A stretch of DNA of 43,888 bases from Guyanagaster necrorhizus (lineage: Eukaryota; Basidiomycota; Agaricomycetes; Agaricales; Physalacriaceae): NCBI RefSeq assembly GCF_019112545.1, contig NW_025064917.1, positions 142,429 to 186,316 of the forward strand, read 5' to 3'. The notes under the pieces were generated by a model that ran no database searches, was not told the origin of the DNA, and worked only from the letters and a program-made list of their open reading frames with translations. A program made the translations under genes and the position numbers. Below, in pieces: positions 1 to 10,708 of this stretch (within the stretch, counting starts at the first letter, position 1; each line of letters begins with the position of its first letter).

Positions 1-439
1 TGTTGGAAATCCTCGGTGTTGCGCAGGGTAGACTCCAGGCTGGTAAGGCCAGATGGTATGAACTCCTTATTCTGCAGCTCCTACAGAGCTCGTATTTATA
101 CTCTCCAGGCTTGTATCTAGAATTTACTACAACTTTCTCTTTCTCTCGGGCTTACTCATCAAATCCTCGGCATGATGCCAGATTGCCCTTTCTAGAACTT
201 TCCAGCAAAATCCCAACAGGGACTGTGACCTCTCTATCCATGTACGTTTGTGGCAAATGGAACGCTTGATTTTCCACTGGTGACAATATCAATGTCGAAT
301 ACGCGTAAATGGGGGTACAAGATAGTATGGCCTTGAGAATCCAGGGGCCTGCTGAGCTAGAAACCAAAGTCGCAGCAAAAGGGTCATGCCGAAACGCATT
401 CGGGGTAGATACAAGTCATGGCCGCTAAAGCAATGGAAA
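1..439. other. no recognised gene
   Basis: Short open frames occur on both strands, but none has a motif I recognise or a convincing intron pattern. The stretch ends where the duplicated segment shared with 8.6-9.1 kb begins. Confidence 0.4.
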
Positions 440-1010
440 TAGCATGAACTTTTCCAACATCTTCAAGGGAACTACAAACTTTTGTATTGGCACAATAGAA
501 ATCCAAGGTTGTCCACGTCCACGGTTGAAATATCTTGTCCCTCCAAATCACGTCAGATATCAGCCAATGCCAATCAAGAAGCTGGTGGCGCGCCACGTGA
601 AGCAGCACCTGCTGTAGGACCTAGTCAGTCCTGGTCGCTCACTGCAAGAATGTAGTCATAGTCGCGCACCGAAGAAGGCCATGTGAAGCGAGTAGGACCG
701 CCTCCTCAGGCTCTCACCATTGCCACCACCATCTAAGAATTCTTCCTGACGGTCTCTCAAGCTGAGGCTGCTGCTGCCTCACTGTCTATTCCTTTCGTCA
801 AAACTGTATGCAATACCATGGAGAACATTGCTCCTCTCTGGCTGGCAGAAAAATGGGACAATGTAAGCGCGTTTCCAATATCTATATATCATTAAGGTTG
901 GACTATTACTCGGTAGACTCCTTCGTTGAGTCTGAAATAATAGACTAGCCTCTCACCGGTGCTGCCAGAGTCCTCTCGCACAAACTAAAAGGCATCAATC
1001 GTGTCCCACT
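440..1010 (+). repeat. segmental duplication, copy 1 (paired with 8620-9130)
   Basis: This segment aligns by eye with 8620-9130 in the same orientation. Shared landmarks are the stretch around 480-525 (matching about 8645-8685), the 'attcttcctgacg' motif near 737-751 (8899-8912), the motif 'aataatagactag' at 937-948 (9053-9065), and 'cacaaactaaaaggc' near 979-994 (9098-9113). The copies differ by many substitutions and by indels, so the duplication is old. It covers an intergenic part plus the 5' end of the NIF3-like gene. Confidence 0.7.
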
Positions 1011-1950
1011 CACCATCGAGTATGTTCTTGACCACATCTTGTTCAATTCTCAACGTTCTCCAGCCTCACTCCCTCGGTCGTTGAGGAATCCATCACACTC
1101 AAGGCCTCAGTCATCGTCTCGTATTATCTGCTAATATTGAAGCCCTTCTGATCGCTTATGCTCACGAACCCTCTGCAAGCTTCTCTTCTCCACTGCGCGG
1201 TCCAGGGCATCTTGCTTTTCTCACTACATACGTCTTTGGACTCTGTCTGGAGAGGCATGAATGACTGGCTTTCCAAAGGGCTTGGTCCTGGCCAAATTAG
1301 TGCCTTGGTAAGTGAGAAATTTGATACGAGTGGGACGAGCGAAGGTGCAGAAGGACGGTTGGTCTTTCTAGATGAACCAGTGTTGGTGAAAGAGCTGGTG
1401 GATAGGGTGAAGTGGCATCTTGGCCTATCGCAGGGTGAAAAAAATTTCTGTTACTTGGTTGCCGTTCTCGTTGGCTGATGTATGCACTCAGTTCAAGTAG
1501 CATATCCCTCCGCCGTACTTAGTGACATTCGGACGGTGGCGATATGCGCTGGGTCAGGAGGATCTATGCTTGTATTGACAGAAGAATATATGTGAGTATC
1601 TCAGTCGGGCACAACGTGGGTGAAGCGACTGAGGCATACAGATAGGAACGGCTGGACTATATAGGTGATCGGGAAATGACAGGAGGTGTAAGTATATATA
1701 AGGCAAATAGAGCGAGTGATCAAAAAGTAAGATAAGATGAAACGTACGGATATCCTCCAACAGCTTGTTGGACGCGATGCGGATGTTTATTTCACTGGGG
1801 AGATGTCGCATGTTTGTCTTTCTTTCATATTCTGGTTACTACCAGCGTACTGACGCGTCGACGACAGCATGAAGTCTTCGCATCAGTCTCTGCTGGGAAG
1901 CATGTCATTTTGTGTGAATGACCCCGATACAAGTGATAGAGACGCGACTA
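782..1950 (+). pseudogene. NIF3-like (DUF34) protein, disrupted
   Basis: NIF3/DUF34 proteins are conserved metal-binding proteins found in bacteria and eukaryotes. Pieces in order: LAEKWDN near 840-862; LTI(D) before an intron at 1020-1063; TPSVVEESITLKASVIVSY from 1068; NPLQASLLHC and HTSLDSVW in 1164-1254; EKFDTSGTSEGAEGRL near 1314-1360; an intron 1435-1491; AICAGSGGSML near 1533-1569; GRDADVYFTGEMSH near 1771-1812; and HEVFASVSAGKHVILC near 1869-1914. Several joins are GT-AG. Lesions: an in-frame TGA at 1149-1151, Tyr in place of the metal-binding His in the VSYH-type motif just before it, and a TGA directly after HVILC, beyond which the normal C-terminus is unrecognisable. The only Met near the N-terminus is at 818. 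A broken or very recently lost copy fits best. Confidence 0.75.
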
Positions 1951-2854
1951 CAACAGGGTATCGAGCTTTCTTCAATGACAGCCCACCAGCCCGTCATCAA
2001 TAAACTGCCCATTCACATCGTCATGGCACGAATACGGACATACGTGCAACATGTTTTGAACTCCGCTCCACGCAGGACGGTCCGACGATTCAGAGCGTCA
2101 GCGAGGAGAGGATATCACAGGATATCACTAAGATGAATGGGAACGAGACTAGATAAGGTCTGCTTACAGCTCTAATGGGCCGCAGGGATCCAGTTAGAAA
2201 GAATCGCCTACTTCGACGCTTTGATGTTCTGATCTGCTCTTGGATCCGATGTTTTGTACGAGGTCTTACGGCGGCGTTATTGTATAGCCTCCAGAACCGA
2301 GAATCAGCGGGCACTTGCTTAGAATATTGCCCGTGTTGAGCGAGATGATGCCCGGCGAGACGAGTGCCGGTCGCTGGATGGGCTAGGATGGCCGTTTCGA
2401 TGCTAAAACGAAGAATGAACAAGACCGAATGATTTTCGAGAAACTTGGAAGCACAGCTAAGTAACAGGCGAGCAGAGGCTTACAGAAAAATTCGATCACG
2501 TATTAGTTGGATGACGAAAAGGAGAATGCCTATCTATGAGACTCAAATAGACCAAGTCCGAGGATAATGTGGTGTCGTCGAGAAGCAGTAGGCATGGACT
2601 TAAGTCATGCGATATTGGATGCTTATTCTTCTGGCGCAGGCTCACCCAAAAAAACCGGTAGACGAGATCGCCTTACTTGCACCCAACGGCATCAGCATCG
2701 CCATGTTCCTGTGCAAGAATAAGACTTTTACCATTCTCACAACAACTCCAATCATGTAATCCTGTAACACTTATTGGTTCCGCAACGGTATATAAAGGTG
2801 TGCATGCTGACATGCCAAGTAGCACTCATCTGCACGCTTTCTCATTCCATCGCC
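1951..2854. other. intergenic, no recognised gene
   Basis: Open frames on both strands overlap each other and lack recognisable motifs. The right part is the upstream region of the next gene; a TATA-like 'tatataaag' lies near 2789, about 65 bases before its ATG. Confidence 0.35.
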
Positions 2855-5854
2855 ATGTCTGGTATCGATGCATGTATCAAGGTCGCACAGTTGACCGCTG
2901 CAGCAGGCGAAATGGCTCCGTTTCCCTTTATCAAAGGTGCTGCCGAATGTGTGGTCCTCGTACTCGAGTCCATCAGGGTATACCATCATTTTTTTTCCTA
3001 GTGTACATGTTAACGAGATCTGCAGGGCGTCTCGAAGAATAAGAAGGATATGCAAGAATTGGCTGAAAGTATCGTCGCTATACTGGTTGATATAAGGGAC
3101 ACCATCATCGAACATGGTCCGACTAGTGCCACGCGTTTTCAGACGATCTGCGTCGAGTATCAGACGTGAGTTGACCCACATGATCTATCTGTACTTCTCA
3201 CGCAATCTATGCGCAGGCGTATAACTGATCTCCTTTCCGAGCTGAACAGCAAACGCAGGTTTCCACAGGGAATCTGGAAATACTTGAGAGCCACGAAGGT
3301 CTCGGATGATATCAACGATTTACAGCAGCGAGTACGGGCGATTCAGAAGTCCTTCCTGGTGGGTGGCTTGCTATCATTACTATAGTCCACTTCTGAACTG
3401 GCAGCAGGTCCGTACGGCGACCATGACACAACTAGCCGTCTCCGATGTTCAGGATCAAGTTGCCGCAGGATTCAGCACTCTGACTGGTTCCGTTGAGGCG
3501 TCGGAGAGGCAAATCACATCAACCATCAAGGAAAATATCGACGAGATACGCACCTTGGGTGCTCGGCAAAGCGAAAACATGGAAAATCTTTCGACAAGAT
3601 TACTACAGGCTTCTCATCAACGGGGTCTTTATAAGGGGCTGGTATGCAACCTCCAATCATTCCGCCCTTGGTATTTCAACCTTTGCAGGTCTGGGATTTC
3701 ATTCCAGGCGACATCCGCATAATCAAGCCAGTAACTCGTTCATTAGGAAGCTATTGTACAACTCGTACTGTTACATACAAGGACAGCTATGGCACCGTCG
3801 AGAACAGCGATACATGGAAGATCATTCGCGAATACCAAGCTCTTGGTGATAACGGAGAGGATGCGATGAAAGTGAGTGCATAACACCATATGTCATCGGC
3901 AAAGTCCACATGCCTTTATCTAGCAACTTGATAAAGCCCTCGACATCTTCATGAAACTAAAGTTCGGCTCTCCATATCTGTGCAGCTGGCTAAAAACCCA
4001 CGTTGTAAAGGAGACACCCAAACGTTGCCCAGATCTTTGGTGTATGCAGGTCACCTAATCTTCCGGTGATCATATTCCATGGTGAGAATGCTGTTGTTTC
4101 CGTTTTCTTCCGCTGCAGCTAACTCCCACGGGTAGGCACAACAAGAGTCCCTTTCAGCCATTATCAACATAACTTGACTGCGAAGCGGTTCCTACCATTC
4201 TATTATGAGTTGGTAAAGTGTATCCTCTGTGTTCTGAGTAAAGCAGCTGACCTCCGGGTGCCTGTAGATTCAAGATCTACGGGTATGTCTGGCAAGAGTT
4301 CCATGGGCTACAGTTCAAGAACTATTCTTACAGTCGGTCTTGAAATTTTGGCCACGTTCTCTCTCGCGTACGTGCACCACATATCCCGTCAGTAGTTTCG
4401 TGAATGATTTTCCTGTGTACTAAACGTTTTGAAGGATGAGAATGCACTCTATGTCAATGAGTATGACAAAATTGTATTTGGAGACCTACCTTATAGCTAT
4501 TACGATCTCAACTTGTTCTATTTGTCTTTAACCGGAGCCAGAATGTTGCACGTCCTCTTTGCTTACAATACACGCGACTTGATCGAACAGAGTCGAAGCA
4601 GGAGATGGATGTGGCGAAGCGGAGGTTTACGAGATCATTATGACGCTATTGAGTTTCTTTATATGCGAGGTTGCCCAGACGAGGAGCAGTCGGACGAGGA
4701 GCACCCCTATGCGCAGGGCAGTGTAGTAATCAATCCTTCGTATCATGTGAAGGAACTCTTGGGACTAGATTCACCCCGAGCCCAGGAAACTTTAGTTGGG
4801 AGACTGTGGCCTTCGCCGCTTGAGTGGAAGTGGGAGGTACGCTTGCTAGGAGTGGAAAACGAACAGGGTTTTTTATCATTGGACAAGTTCGTCGTTCAGT
4901 TGAGCTTTTTCGATCTTACTGATTGTTGACTGCCAGCGGGTCGGTCACGATGTCCATTAAGCCTTCATCGTTCCATAACCTTTGCATTTCTATCTATGTG
5001 CGTTCGGGGGCTGGGATTATGCAATCGTGGATCGCACGGGCTTCCAAGATGTATTTATATCTTCGCTCCATAGGCTATGGAGATGATGTTGGCTTAGATA
5101 TCATAGATGGTGGGCATCTGGTTCCGTGAAACAACTGCTGACTGGTGTACATATGTAGGTATGATCTTCACCGTTTATCCAAAGGACAGGGACAGCCCTT
5201 GTCACCTCTGCAATCTGACGAACGATCATCACGCGCTCTCCTTGTCGGTAACCGCCCCCATTGTCGATTATCAGACCAACATGATTAAATCCTTCCCCGT
5301 CATCTCTTGTCTCCGAGCCTGCGGCATGGATTCGGTTGAGGCAGATGTTCCTCTCCGGGTTCGCAGGCACCTTACACGACGCCCATTTCAGTTGCATAAA
5401 ACGGTGGTTTTGACCATACCCAAGTTGAATGCCGAGTACGGATTCGACCCCGGGCGCGAAGGTGCTGATGTATGCGAGCATTTTGGGTGGCCACTCCTTC
5501 AGATCCTTGACCCTTCCACGGGAGGTGGGTAGTTCTTTCTGCGCAGCGGGTATCTTGCTAAGGAACACAGAATGGACGTCAAATGGGGCCGCATCCCAGT
5601 CCTCCGGGCCTGCGCCAGTCGTATCGGACAATACGCCAGATCAGACGTTGAATGAAGAGCCCGACTCTATACCGTGCGGTACGGACGTGGCCATGGGAAA
5701 CATCAAGGAAGCGCAAGCTGGCGAGGCTCCGACCAAGACAGAGATCGTTCCCGTTGTGCAGCATGATATCAGCACACGGTTGCTCATCGTCATATTCATC
5801 GCTATTGGCATTCAAGTTATTCTAACTCTGTCATCCTTTCATAACTACTTGTAG
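2855..5854 (+). pseudogene. MLKL-like four-helix-bundle plus kinase-like protein with C-terminal membrane helix, degraded
   Basis: The first exons splice cleanly: 2855-2977, 3026-3165, 3217-3358, 3408-3641 and from 3689, all with GT-AG introns of 48-51 bp. They encode about 200 residues of amphipathic helices (e.g. QELAESIVAILVDIRDTI, DDINDLQQRVRAIQKSFL), matching the MLKL-NTD/HeLo-like adaptor domain common in Agaricomycetes. Next comes a kinase-like N-lobe with HPNVAQIFGVC near 4012-4042 in a shifted frame, then an exon 4136-4212. A tail signature (WDYAIVDRTGFQDVFI, 5010-5060) and YGFDPG...FGWPLLQIL (5437-5510) follow. The C-terminus ends with a hydrophobic helix (LLIVIFIAIGIQVILTL). Two in-frame TAA stops (4958-4960, 4976-4978) plus later frame changes mark it as broken. 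MLKL-type proteins act in membrane-targeted cell death; that role here is inference. Confidence 0.6.
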
Positions 5855-5909
5855 ATATAGATCTGATAATTCGTCGTATAGTCTTTTGGCTTCAGTAGAA
5901 CTTTATAAC

Positions 5910-6300
5910 TTGCATTTCTCATATACAATTTTAGAGGTTGCGGCTTATATCTTCCCACGTCAAAGATTCATCTGCAGTTCCATGATCAAGCCTCTGCGAC
6001 GCTTCGACCTCTAATTGCTAAAAGTTGTCAAACGCATAGAGCCTTTCGTTGTTCTTCTGGTTCAGCAGGTTTCAAAAAAGTCACACTAAAACTAAATGAC
6101 GTAACTGCATCTACAGCCTCAACATGGATGATGAGGAGCTCTCGTGGACGTCAGCTTATGAAGAGCGCCTACGAGCAGCCGTGCAGGATATACAACTAGG
6201 AAGGGTCCGACCTAGTTGGTTCGAGCTCGTCAAGGATTCAACGAAACCCAGAGCAACTCAATCTCAATCTTAGTGACTGGGAGGACTGGATGTGGGAAAT
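5910..6300 (+). pseudogene. kinase-like family relic K1 (5' fragment)
   Basis: This is a 5' fragment of the family best seen at 9340-10359. It shares the intron end 'caattttag' (5925-5933), then VVKRIEPF, a frameshifted LKLND region, EERLRAAVQDIQLG, WFELVKD and DWEDWMWEI. Similarity stops abruptly at about 6300, before the C-lobe. Several frame changes are present. It has no catalytic loop and cannot encode a kinase. Confidence 0.75.
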
Positions 6301-7009
6301 CGGCTTCCCACCTCCCTCCGCACCTCCCCCTCTCCCCGAGTATGTTCCCTGCACACCCTCAGGCACGTTCTCTTTTCGCTCTGCCTGCCTGCTGACTTCC
6401 AATTTGATTACACTATGCAGCCGCGTATACAACAGTCATGTTGTATGGGATTTTGCTACCTGAGTGAAGTCCGGTTCAGCTAACACGAACGAACAGAAAC
6501 AAGGGGAAATCCTTACCTAGTACAATGTCCTATTGCTTAGCCATGCCTGGTCATAGATTTGCCATCAGCATGAAATAAGGAGCTGAGATGGGCACCTTGC
6601 CTTGTTGTCTCTCAAGGTTCTTTCAAGGAACCCTATACAAGCTTGGGCTGGTAGTAGAAAAGAACAGAAATCAAGCACACGTACCATGGTGGCATGGCAT
6701 ACTCAGTAGCTCCCCAAACAACGATACTCGACAACCCAGTTCGGCAGATCAAAGGGTCTACAGAGCATTCCAACACGCGCCATGAGTAATTTTCATGCCA
6801 AATTCAGGCCTATCGGGTGTTAATCGCCCCCATCGATGTCTAGGTTTGGTAAACCCCGTTCTGAAAAGATGGCGTGAGCGGGAGCATTGTGATCAGGAAG
6901 ATTGCATGCCATTGGATATGGTACTGGTTGTGCATGCTTTGACAACGAGCCTAGGAGAAGTTGAGGAAAATGAGAGAAATCTCAAATGTTCGTACACGCA
7001 CCTCTAGCC
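6301..7009. other. no recognised gene
   Basis: The region starts at the break point of relic K1 with a pyrimidine-rich tract (6304-6340). Small open frames exist but carry no motif or splice pattern that I can support. Confidence 0.35.
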
Positions 7010-7648
7010 CTACATACCCATAGAGACATTGAAGATTTGGGCTCTATTGGGGGAAATGTCGTGAGAAAAGGGCACAAGAAATGATAATAAAAAAAGTTTA
7101 CCTTGGTCCTCTTCTCCTTCTCCGTCCAGTCCACACGTGTCCACGCCGTTGCCGTGACCATTCCGGAGGAAGTGTGAAGATGACAGCTGCAAAACTGAGG
7201 TAAGTGATGGAAAAGATATCAAGGATTCACTCACCATTCGAGGAAGCACCTTGCACCTCCAATGGAAGTCAAGGGAAAAATCATCAATCATCAGACCTGC
7301 TCTAAAAACAAGTACGTTTTGAATCACGAGACCGCGGCATGTCAAAGACACGAGCGGGATGACAGATGTCATAATCTCGAAGCCAGACACAGTGACAGCA
7401 TCTAGGTGGTCCTTTAAAGTCACGATGATAAGCAAAGATGAGGAAGAAAGAAGAGCAAATGATGAGAATGGGTTGGGATGAGGTATTCCAGGGATGATGA
7501 TGCCCACTCGCAGATCCAAAGCGAGTTCACTCGCTCGCTGAATCATTCGTCTATCGTGACCTTCCTCCCCAGCTCCAGCATCCACAATCTCCTCCACTGA
7601 TACACCTTCTCCCTCGCCCTGTCCAGTCTGTATCCATAACTCTCTCAA
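7010..7648 (-). CDS. 212-codon open frame of unknown nature
   Basis: This is an uninterrupted frame of 212 codons from 7648 down to 7010. Its first part overlaps the 3' end of kinase-like relic K2 out of the family frame, and the rest has no motif I recognise. It contains several purine- and pyrimidine-biased tracts. Length alone makes it notable in a region where other frames are broken. Chance openness or a read-through of decayed DNA is as likely as a real gene. Confidence 0.2.
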   Translation of the reverse strand: MRELWIQTGQGEGEGVSVEEIVDAGAGEEGHDRRMIQRASELALDLRVGIIIPGIPHPNPFSSFALLSSSSLLIIVTLKDHLDAVTVSGFEIMTSVIPLVSLTCRGLVIQNVLVFRAGLMIDDFSLDFHWRCKVLPRMVSESLISFPSLTSVLQLSSSHFLRNGHGNGVDTCGLDGEGEEDQGKLFLLSFLVPFSHDISPNRAQIFNVSMGM

Positions 7649-8625
7649 ACATCACCATACGGTAGCCCTCTGGCATACTCTCCACACAGGTCCACAGGCT
7701 GGTCGTAGGGGTAGTCTGACATCGCGAATGGCGTGACATTCTTCTTCCAGCCTCCATTCTTCGGACGCAGCAGAACTCTCCTCATGAAGCGCATATCGGC
7801 ACCCACTTTAACGATATCCCTCCACTCCTTGTCAGGACAACCAGGCTGTCTGATGCATGCAACGTCCAAAATCGATTACAACAGCAGATCTATCCAAGCC
7901 CCGTAAAACGACGTTGCCGATGTGAATGTCGTTATACAGTACGTGGTTCTCTGCCTCGGTACCACGGAACGCGTCCAGCAACGGTTGGAGATGGTCTTGG
8001 CATCTTCGTGGGACACGTCAATACCGGATTTGACTTGCTCCATGTTTGAGCCTAGTATGCACTCCGAAGCGAGGCCTCGAATAGTATCGGTGATGGCGTA
8101 GAGGGGCGTGTAGGCGATGGGAAGACGAACGACACCGTGCAGGTGAAGGATGGCAGTCCCTTGCAGGCGCCACAAAAGACGATATGCCGCCAGCTCTGTA
8201 TCGTACTCATGCGATTTCCACAGCCAGGTAGAAACTTCCCACATCCAATCCTCCCAATCCTTCCTTTCTCAGGCCAGTTTGGGTTGCCGTAGTATCGTAT
8301 GAGCTTGAACTAGTTGACTATGGCCCTGGACTGGACATCGCGTACGGCATCTCGAGCTTCGATAGCTGATGTCCATTGTATGTCCGAGCTAATCTCTGCA
8401 CTGCGATATCCCAGTCTGCGATCGGCTAGCTCGAGAATGAATGGCGTGCTGCCGGACGGGTGCTGAACGAGGAGAATGACTGCACAGGTGGTGGCTGGAA
8501 GTGCTTGATGACTATAGCAGTGAAAGGCTGCAGAGCTACTTGCTTGGAACAGTAGGTGAAGCTTTGCCCTAGGTAGATACAAGTCGTTGGCGCTGGAACA
8601 AAGCAAATAAATATGATTTTTCAAA
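7560..8625 (-). pseudogene. kinase-like family relic K2, near full length but frameshifted
   Basis: Reading from 8625 downward: NDLYLPRAKLH (start region), VILLVQHPSGSTPFILELADRR then LGYR, a short deletion, WMWEVSTWLWKSHEYDTELAAYRLL, LHGVVRLPI, then the catalytic-loop equivalent YNDIHIGNV and IDFG near 7870-7950. The C-terminal block MRFMRRVLL, GGWKKNVTPFAMSD and VESMPEGYR follows, then a DTDW motif near 7625. At least three changes of frame separate these blocks. The D, N and DFG residues are present, so catalytic capacity was lost through the frame breaks rather than by substitution. Direction is opposite to the other copies. Confidence 0.8.
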
Positions 8626-9130
8626 CTGCTTCAATGGAATGACGAACTTTGTATTGGCGCGATAGAAATACAACGTCGTCCACGCTCCGAGTCGCGTCAG
8701 ATACGGCATACATTGGATAACGAAGTTAAGTGGTAAGAGTCGAGTCTACTATATGAAGCAAATCTGAGGACTTGTTCGTTGCCCACTGCCAGGGCGTCGT
8801 GGTTGTGCTCCAATGAAGGCCACGTGGGGGGCAAGTAGATATTATTAAATAAATATTTATCAACTATTCCTCTAACAATACCACCACCGTCTGAGCATTC
8901 TTCCTGACGTTCTCTCAAGTCCAAGCTACCTCAGTGTCTATCCCTTTCGCCAAAACTGTATCATTGCTCCCTCCGACCGCCAGAACAACGGGACAACAAC
9001 CTGTTCTCAAGTCCATATCACCAAAGGTCGGTACATTCCTTTGTTGAATCCGGAATAATAGACTAGCGTCTCACCGGCATCTCCAGAGTCCCCTTCGCAC
9101 AAACTAAAAGGCGTCAATCGCGTTGTACTC
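8620..9130 (+). repeat. segmental duplication, copy 2 (paired with 440-1010)
   Basis: Partner of 440-1010, with the landmarks given there. Its left end is directly upstream of the minus-strand relic K2 and its right end carries decayed NIF3 5' sequence. Confidence 0.7.
8930..9130 (+). pseudogene. NIF3-like 5' relic
   Basis: SIPFAKTV near 8936-8961 matches SIPFVKTV of the 0.8-kb copy. The block ending in the 'cacaaactaaaaggcgtcaatcg' region follows, and then similarity ends. Only the first exons are represented, in broken frames. It supports a duplication that carried the NIF3 5' end. Confidence 0.6.
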
Positions 9131-9339
9131 AATCGACCCAACCTGGACATTTCCCGAATATGAATTGGACTGACCATGAAACGGCTCCAGACTTTACCCC
9201 GACCATCTTTTGTATTCCCGAGGCCGTTTTTCATATGTAGCACACATATAAACTCACCGACCTGCCACCGGCGCTTGACATTGTCAGCAGTCACAAAGCA
9301 ACTTCACTCGCCACAAAGGTACGTCAACAATAAATATTT

Positions 9340-10359
9340 TATTAACTTATAGCTTGCATTTCTTACATTCAATTTTAGAAGTAATAACTTGTATCCCCCT
9401 GGGACAAGAGTCCACGACATTTCGACCTCTGGTTGCTAAAATCGTCAAACGGCTGGAGCCTTTCACATCCTCCGTCCTTCTCATTCAACAGGTTTCCGAC
9501 GGCAAACAATTTATGCTAAAGCTAAATGACCGTAGACTGGGCCATCGTCACAGCCTCGATATGGAGGATGGCGAGTTCCCGTGGACGACGGCCCTTGAAG
9601 AGCATCTACGAGCAGCCGTGCAGAACATACAACTCGGAACGACCACCAACTGGTTCGACCTCGTCAAGGATTGGAAGCACCCTGCCCAACCTGATCTGGA
9701 TGACTGGGAGGACTGGATGTGGGAGATATTGACATGGACTTCGAGAATGGAAGAACATCAAACCGAGGTGAAGGCATATCGTTTATTACGCCGACTACAG
9801 GGTCGTCTCATTCTCCGCTTCTACGGTCTCGTTCATCTCCCTATTTCTTCCTCCCAGCCTCTTCACCCAATCTCGAATTACATTCCCTGCCTCATTATCG
9901 AGGACATCCAAGGTGTGAGCATGGGCTCGCTCAAACCCGGTGTTGATATCCCTCGACCGGAGGCAGAGGCGCTTGCTGACCGTGTTATGGACGCCTTCCG
10001 GACGATGAAGGCGGGACTCGGACAGGTCCCCGGTCCTTATTGACTTTGAATGGGCCTTGACGAGGGAACCAGGGATGAGTGATGAGGAGTGGGAGAATTC
10101 GGTTTCAGGGTCTCAGAACACGCGCTTTCCGCGTAGGGTTCTTATGAGTAAAGATCATGGGGTGTGGAGAAGGAAGGGGATGCCGCTGCCGATGAATTAC
10201 TATTATTCTGCGCTAATGTGGAACGAATACGTCGAGAACCAGCCTGAGGATTATTGCAGACAGACGTTCGAGAGGGTCCCGGGTACGGATTGGGAAGGTG
10301 CAAGAGAAGAAGTACTGCAGTGGCGCGTCAAGCCGGGTATTCAGTGCAGAGATGACTAG
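9340..10359 (+). pseudogene. kinase-like family relic K3, catalytic loop deleted
   Basis: This is the best-preserved copy. An acceptor 'caattttag' at 9370-9378 is followed by NNLYPPGTRVH, then a frame change into TTFRPLVAKIVKRLEPF. The N-lobe runs through LKLNDRRLGHR, WFDLVKDWKHP, DDWEDWMWEI, EVKAYRLLRRLQGR, FYGLVHLPI, GVSMGSLKPGVDIPRPEAE and VMDAFRTM. At about 10008-10020 the sequence jumps straight to RDSDRSPVLIDFEWA in another frame, so the HND-type catalytic loop is missing. The C-terminal block MSDEEW, FPRRVLM, NEYVENQPEDY, DWEGAREEVLQWRVKPGIQC ends at TAG 10357-10359. The DFG position reads DFE. Confidence 0.8.
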
Positions 10360-10589
10360 GCGTTTAAGGTGGGTTCACTTCAGAGTCATTCATACATCAT
10401 GCTGACAGAGCTCAAAGGCGTTCGGTGGGGACCTTGCATGTCACGCGTATCAAACGTTGTTTCCCAATGTCGAGGGTCAGCCATGACTAGGACTCGTGAA
10501 AAAGACGCATCGTCTCATTTACGCGCTATGTCCACGGAATTACAACCTTTGTTGGTTCTCAACGGCATCATGTCTCCATGACTACAACG

Positions 10590-10708
10590 ATTATCATATG
10601 GCAGGTCTTTGGCATTCAACGAATGCGTGGAAAGTATGCTTGAAGACTTCCGTAGAGCGAGAAAGTGAGCCAGTGGCGTATCAAGCTAGGCGTTCGTTCA
10701 AGTTGTAG
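10590..10708 (+). pseudogene. kinase-like family relic K4 (3' tip only)
   Basis: About 40 codons match the end of the family: a frameshifted FNECVESMLEDFRR segment followed by a shifted VAYQARRSFKL equivalent of the VYRWRIKLGVR terminus. It lies directly downstream of K3 and looks like the 3' end of a deleted tandem copy. Confidence 0.6.

Noticed and set aside
3306..3722. 138-codon plus-strand frame as a separate protein
   Set aside because: It reads through two introns of the helical-bundle gene; the middle (VRTATMTQLAV...) belongs to the exon at 3408-3641.
5101..5631. 176-codon minus-strand open frame
   Set aside because: It is antisense to the conserved tail (YGFDPG...PLLQIL) of the plus-strand helical-bundle/kinase gene and carries no motif of its own.
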